Below are positions 62,831-64,000 of a stretch of DNA of 64,000 nucleotides, in pieces. The stretch's first letter is position 1, and every line of letters starts with the position of its first letter. The notes under the pieces are model-generated. The model was not told the origin of the DNA, did not search any database, and saw nothing but the letters and a program-made list of their open reading frames with translations. The stretch comes from Spirodela intermedia (Eukaryota; Streptophyta; Magnoliopsida; Alismatales; Araceae): assembly GCA_902729315.2 (NCBI GenBank), contig LR746278.1:3357501-3421500 (forward strand), written 5' to 3'. The position numbers and the translations under genes were made by a program.

Positions 62831-63035
62831 CAGTATATTATGACAACCCAGGGTGGGTGACCGAGAATCCAATACAAACTATACACATTAGCTGGCCCCT
62901 CCCATATAAACAACGAAAGACTTTGCACAGGCAAAATGGGTTTGAAAGGAGTCGAAGGCTGATACCTGAAGCCAGCAGCAGATTCTTGAGCAGCTAGCTG
63001 GTCGCATAGAGCTTCCCCTCGAGGTCTAACAACTA

Positions 63036-64000
63036 TCACAAATTCCTCTGTTCATCTTCAGAACCCGAACCCGGGTTTTCAAGAGCAACGATGTGGTTCT
63101 TGAAAGACGCCGCCGCCGCCTCCCTCTCCTCCGCCCGCCCCAGCGCGTCGTAGACCACGGCGGCCAGGTAGAATGCTTCGGCGGCCATTTCATGAAACTG
63201 GATGCGCCCCCCCACAGCAGACCGGAATTGTCAGTTCCTTTGGATTATATATGCTTTCATTGAATGAGATCTTGAAGCCAATGGAAATAAATGCGGATAA
63301 CAGGGGAATTGGGCGGTGAGGATCTCTGTCACGAACCTCCAGAGTCTCCAGATCCTCAGCAGCTTGCCTCAAAGGATCCAGTACCATCTCCGCATCATCA
63401 GAAACTGGTGCCCAGAAATAGTAAAAACTCACAAGGGTTCATCAAGGGATTATTCACAAGAACAGGCAGAAACGGAATGATCCGAGAGGAGAGCTTCAGC
63501 TCTGATTTCTAGGGCCAGAGCTATTCGGCGGCAAAATGAAGCAGAAGAAGGTGAGAAAGCGCACCTGAAAAACTGGGATCGCAGAGGTGACACTTCACGA
63601 AAGCAATGTTGGCTCGGGCGCGTAGTTCAAGGCCTCCATGGCCGAGAATCATCGGCAGCGTTTGATGCACCAGATTAGATGCTCTCTTAGCGTGACTGCG
63701 GCCGAGAGACAGCCACAACTCGGCAATGGTAAGGGTGGTGGATGCTTCGAGCAGATCCAGGTTAAACGTCCGGCAAAAAGATAAACTTGCCAATGCATAG
63801 GAAAGGCCCAGAACTGCGTTTCCAGATTTCTGCAGAGCAAAGAAGGAAACGATCTCAATTTTTTAAGCAAATAAATAGAGGGGGTCCCCTCTTCTGAGTG
63901 ATAGATGTGAATGAAGACTAAACTTCACCTTGTGGATTTCTGCTAGCAATAGAAGTATGGTGGCGTTCTCAACGTGCAGGTTGAATTTGTAGCATTCACA
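63036..64000 (-). CDS. APC5: Anaphase-promoting complex subunit 5, C-terminal part (runs off the window)
   Basis: Five exons seen from the right edge: 64000-63929 (partial), 63829-63565, 63404-63337, 63197-63036; the first three junctions are GT-AG and join in phases 0, 1 and 0, and the stop TGA is at 63036. That makes four exon segments in the window, the outermost cut by the edge; the rest of the gene lies beyond 64000. Translated family blocks: LLLLAEIHK, KSGNAVLGLSYALASLSF, TLTIAELWLSLG, PMILGHGGLELRARANIA, VLDPLRQAAEDLETLE and HEMAAEAFYLAAVVYD, ending ALENPGSGSEDEQRNL. These TPR-like helical repeats match plant APC5. APC5 is a scaffold of the APC/C ubiquitin ligase, which targets cyclins and securin in the nucleus. 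Every intron in this part is short (99-139 bp). Confidence 0.92.

Larger units (their letters stand above)
60103..63035. other. Helicase 5' region and APC5 3' region
   Basis: 61140-61740 is GC-rich compared with its flanks and is the likely promoter or first non-coding exon area of the helicase gene, which would then have an intron in its leader. 61740-62560 is AT-rich with no features seen. 62840-63035 is the probable APC5 3' UTR. Confidence 0.4.

Noticed and set aside
1..64000. CRISPR arrays, bacterial operons, phage or plasmid features
   Set aside because: Nothing resembling them; the introns, gene families and microsatellites are those of a plant nuclear genome.

Overview
The window is nuclear DNA from a flowering plant. 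All recognisable genes are plant genes: a PLS-class PPR protein, a LEC1-type NF-YB, a CFL1-like zinc-ribbon protein, a SAUR, alpha-COP, a SEN1/UPF1-like helicase and APC5. Several have GT-AG introns. Coding regions are very GC-rich, especially at third codon positions, while intergenic DNA is strongly AT-rich and full of (GA)n/(CT)n tracts. That contrast is more typical of monocots than eudicots, but I cannot name the species.

Layout. 1-4148: a single-exon PPR gene on the + strand with its upstream DNA. 4149-19840: about 15 kb of AT-rich DNA with decayed transposons, including a broken Ty1/copia integrase at about 6.5-6.9 kb, an LTR-like repeat at 9.2-10.5 kb and a second repeat pair at 5.9 and 12.4 kb. 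19842-22069: a TATA box, a possible short first exon, a perfect 66-bp duplication, a degenerate tandem array with a period near 164 bp, and the LEC1-type NF-YB gene. 22070-25489: intergenic, with six copies of a small hairpin motif. 25490-26668 (-): an unrecognised protein with two hydrophobic segments. 28403-29211 (-): a two-exon CFL1-like gene without a visible WW domain. 29212-44330: gene-poor DNA with microsatellites, a degenerate array of about 55 bp period at 36.9-39.1 kb, and the second copy of the LTR-like repeat at 42.2-43.4 kb. 44419-44694 (+): a SAUR gene behind several upstream ATGs.

46.5-64 kb is a dense block of three housekeeping genes, all on the - strand: alpha-COP (three exons, 1219 aa), a SEN1-like helicase (eight exons, about 1279 aa) and the last five exons of APC5, which runs off the right edge. 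I built the splice models by matching GT-AG sites, phase and family conservation; all three keep frame across every junction.

The genes do not form a pathway. The most useful observations are: (1) the repeat array that runs into the N-terminal reading frame of the NF-YB gene and makes its start uncertain; (2) a Glu in place of the diagnostic LEC1 Asp in that protein; (3) a 93-nt stop-free intron inside helicase motif VI of the SEN1-like gene, which looks like coding sequence in a naive ORF; (4) an old dispersed repeat whose two copies both keep an snRNA-type upstream element exactly 25 bp before a TATA box; (5) the apparent loss of the WW domain from the CFL1-like gene. I found no clear evidence of a wholly new multi-gene system.
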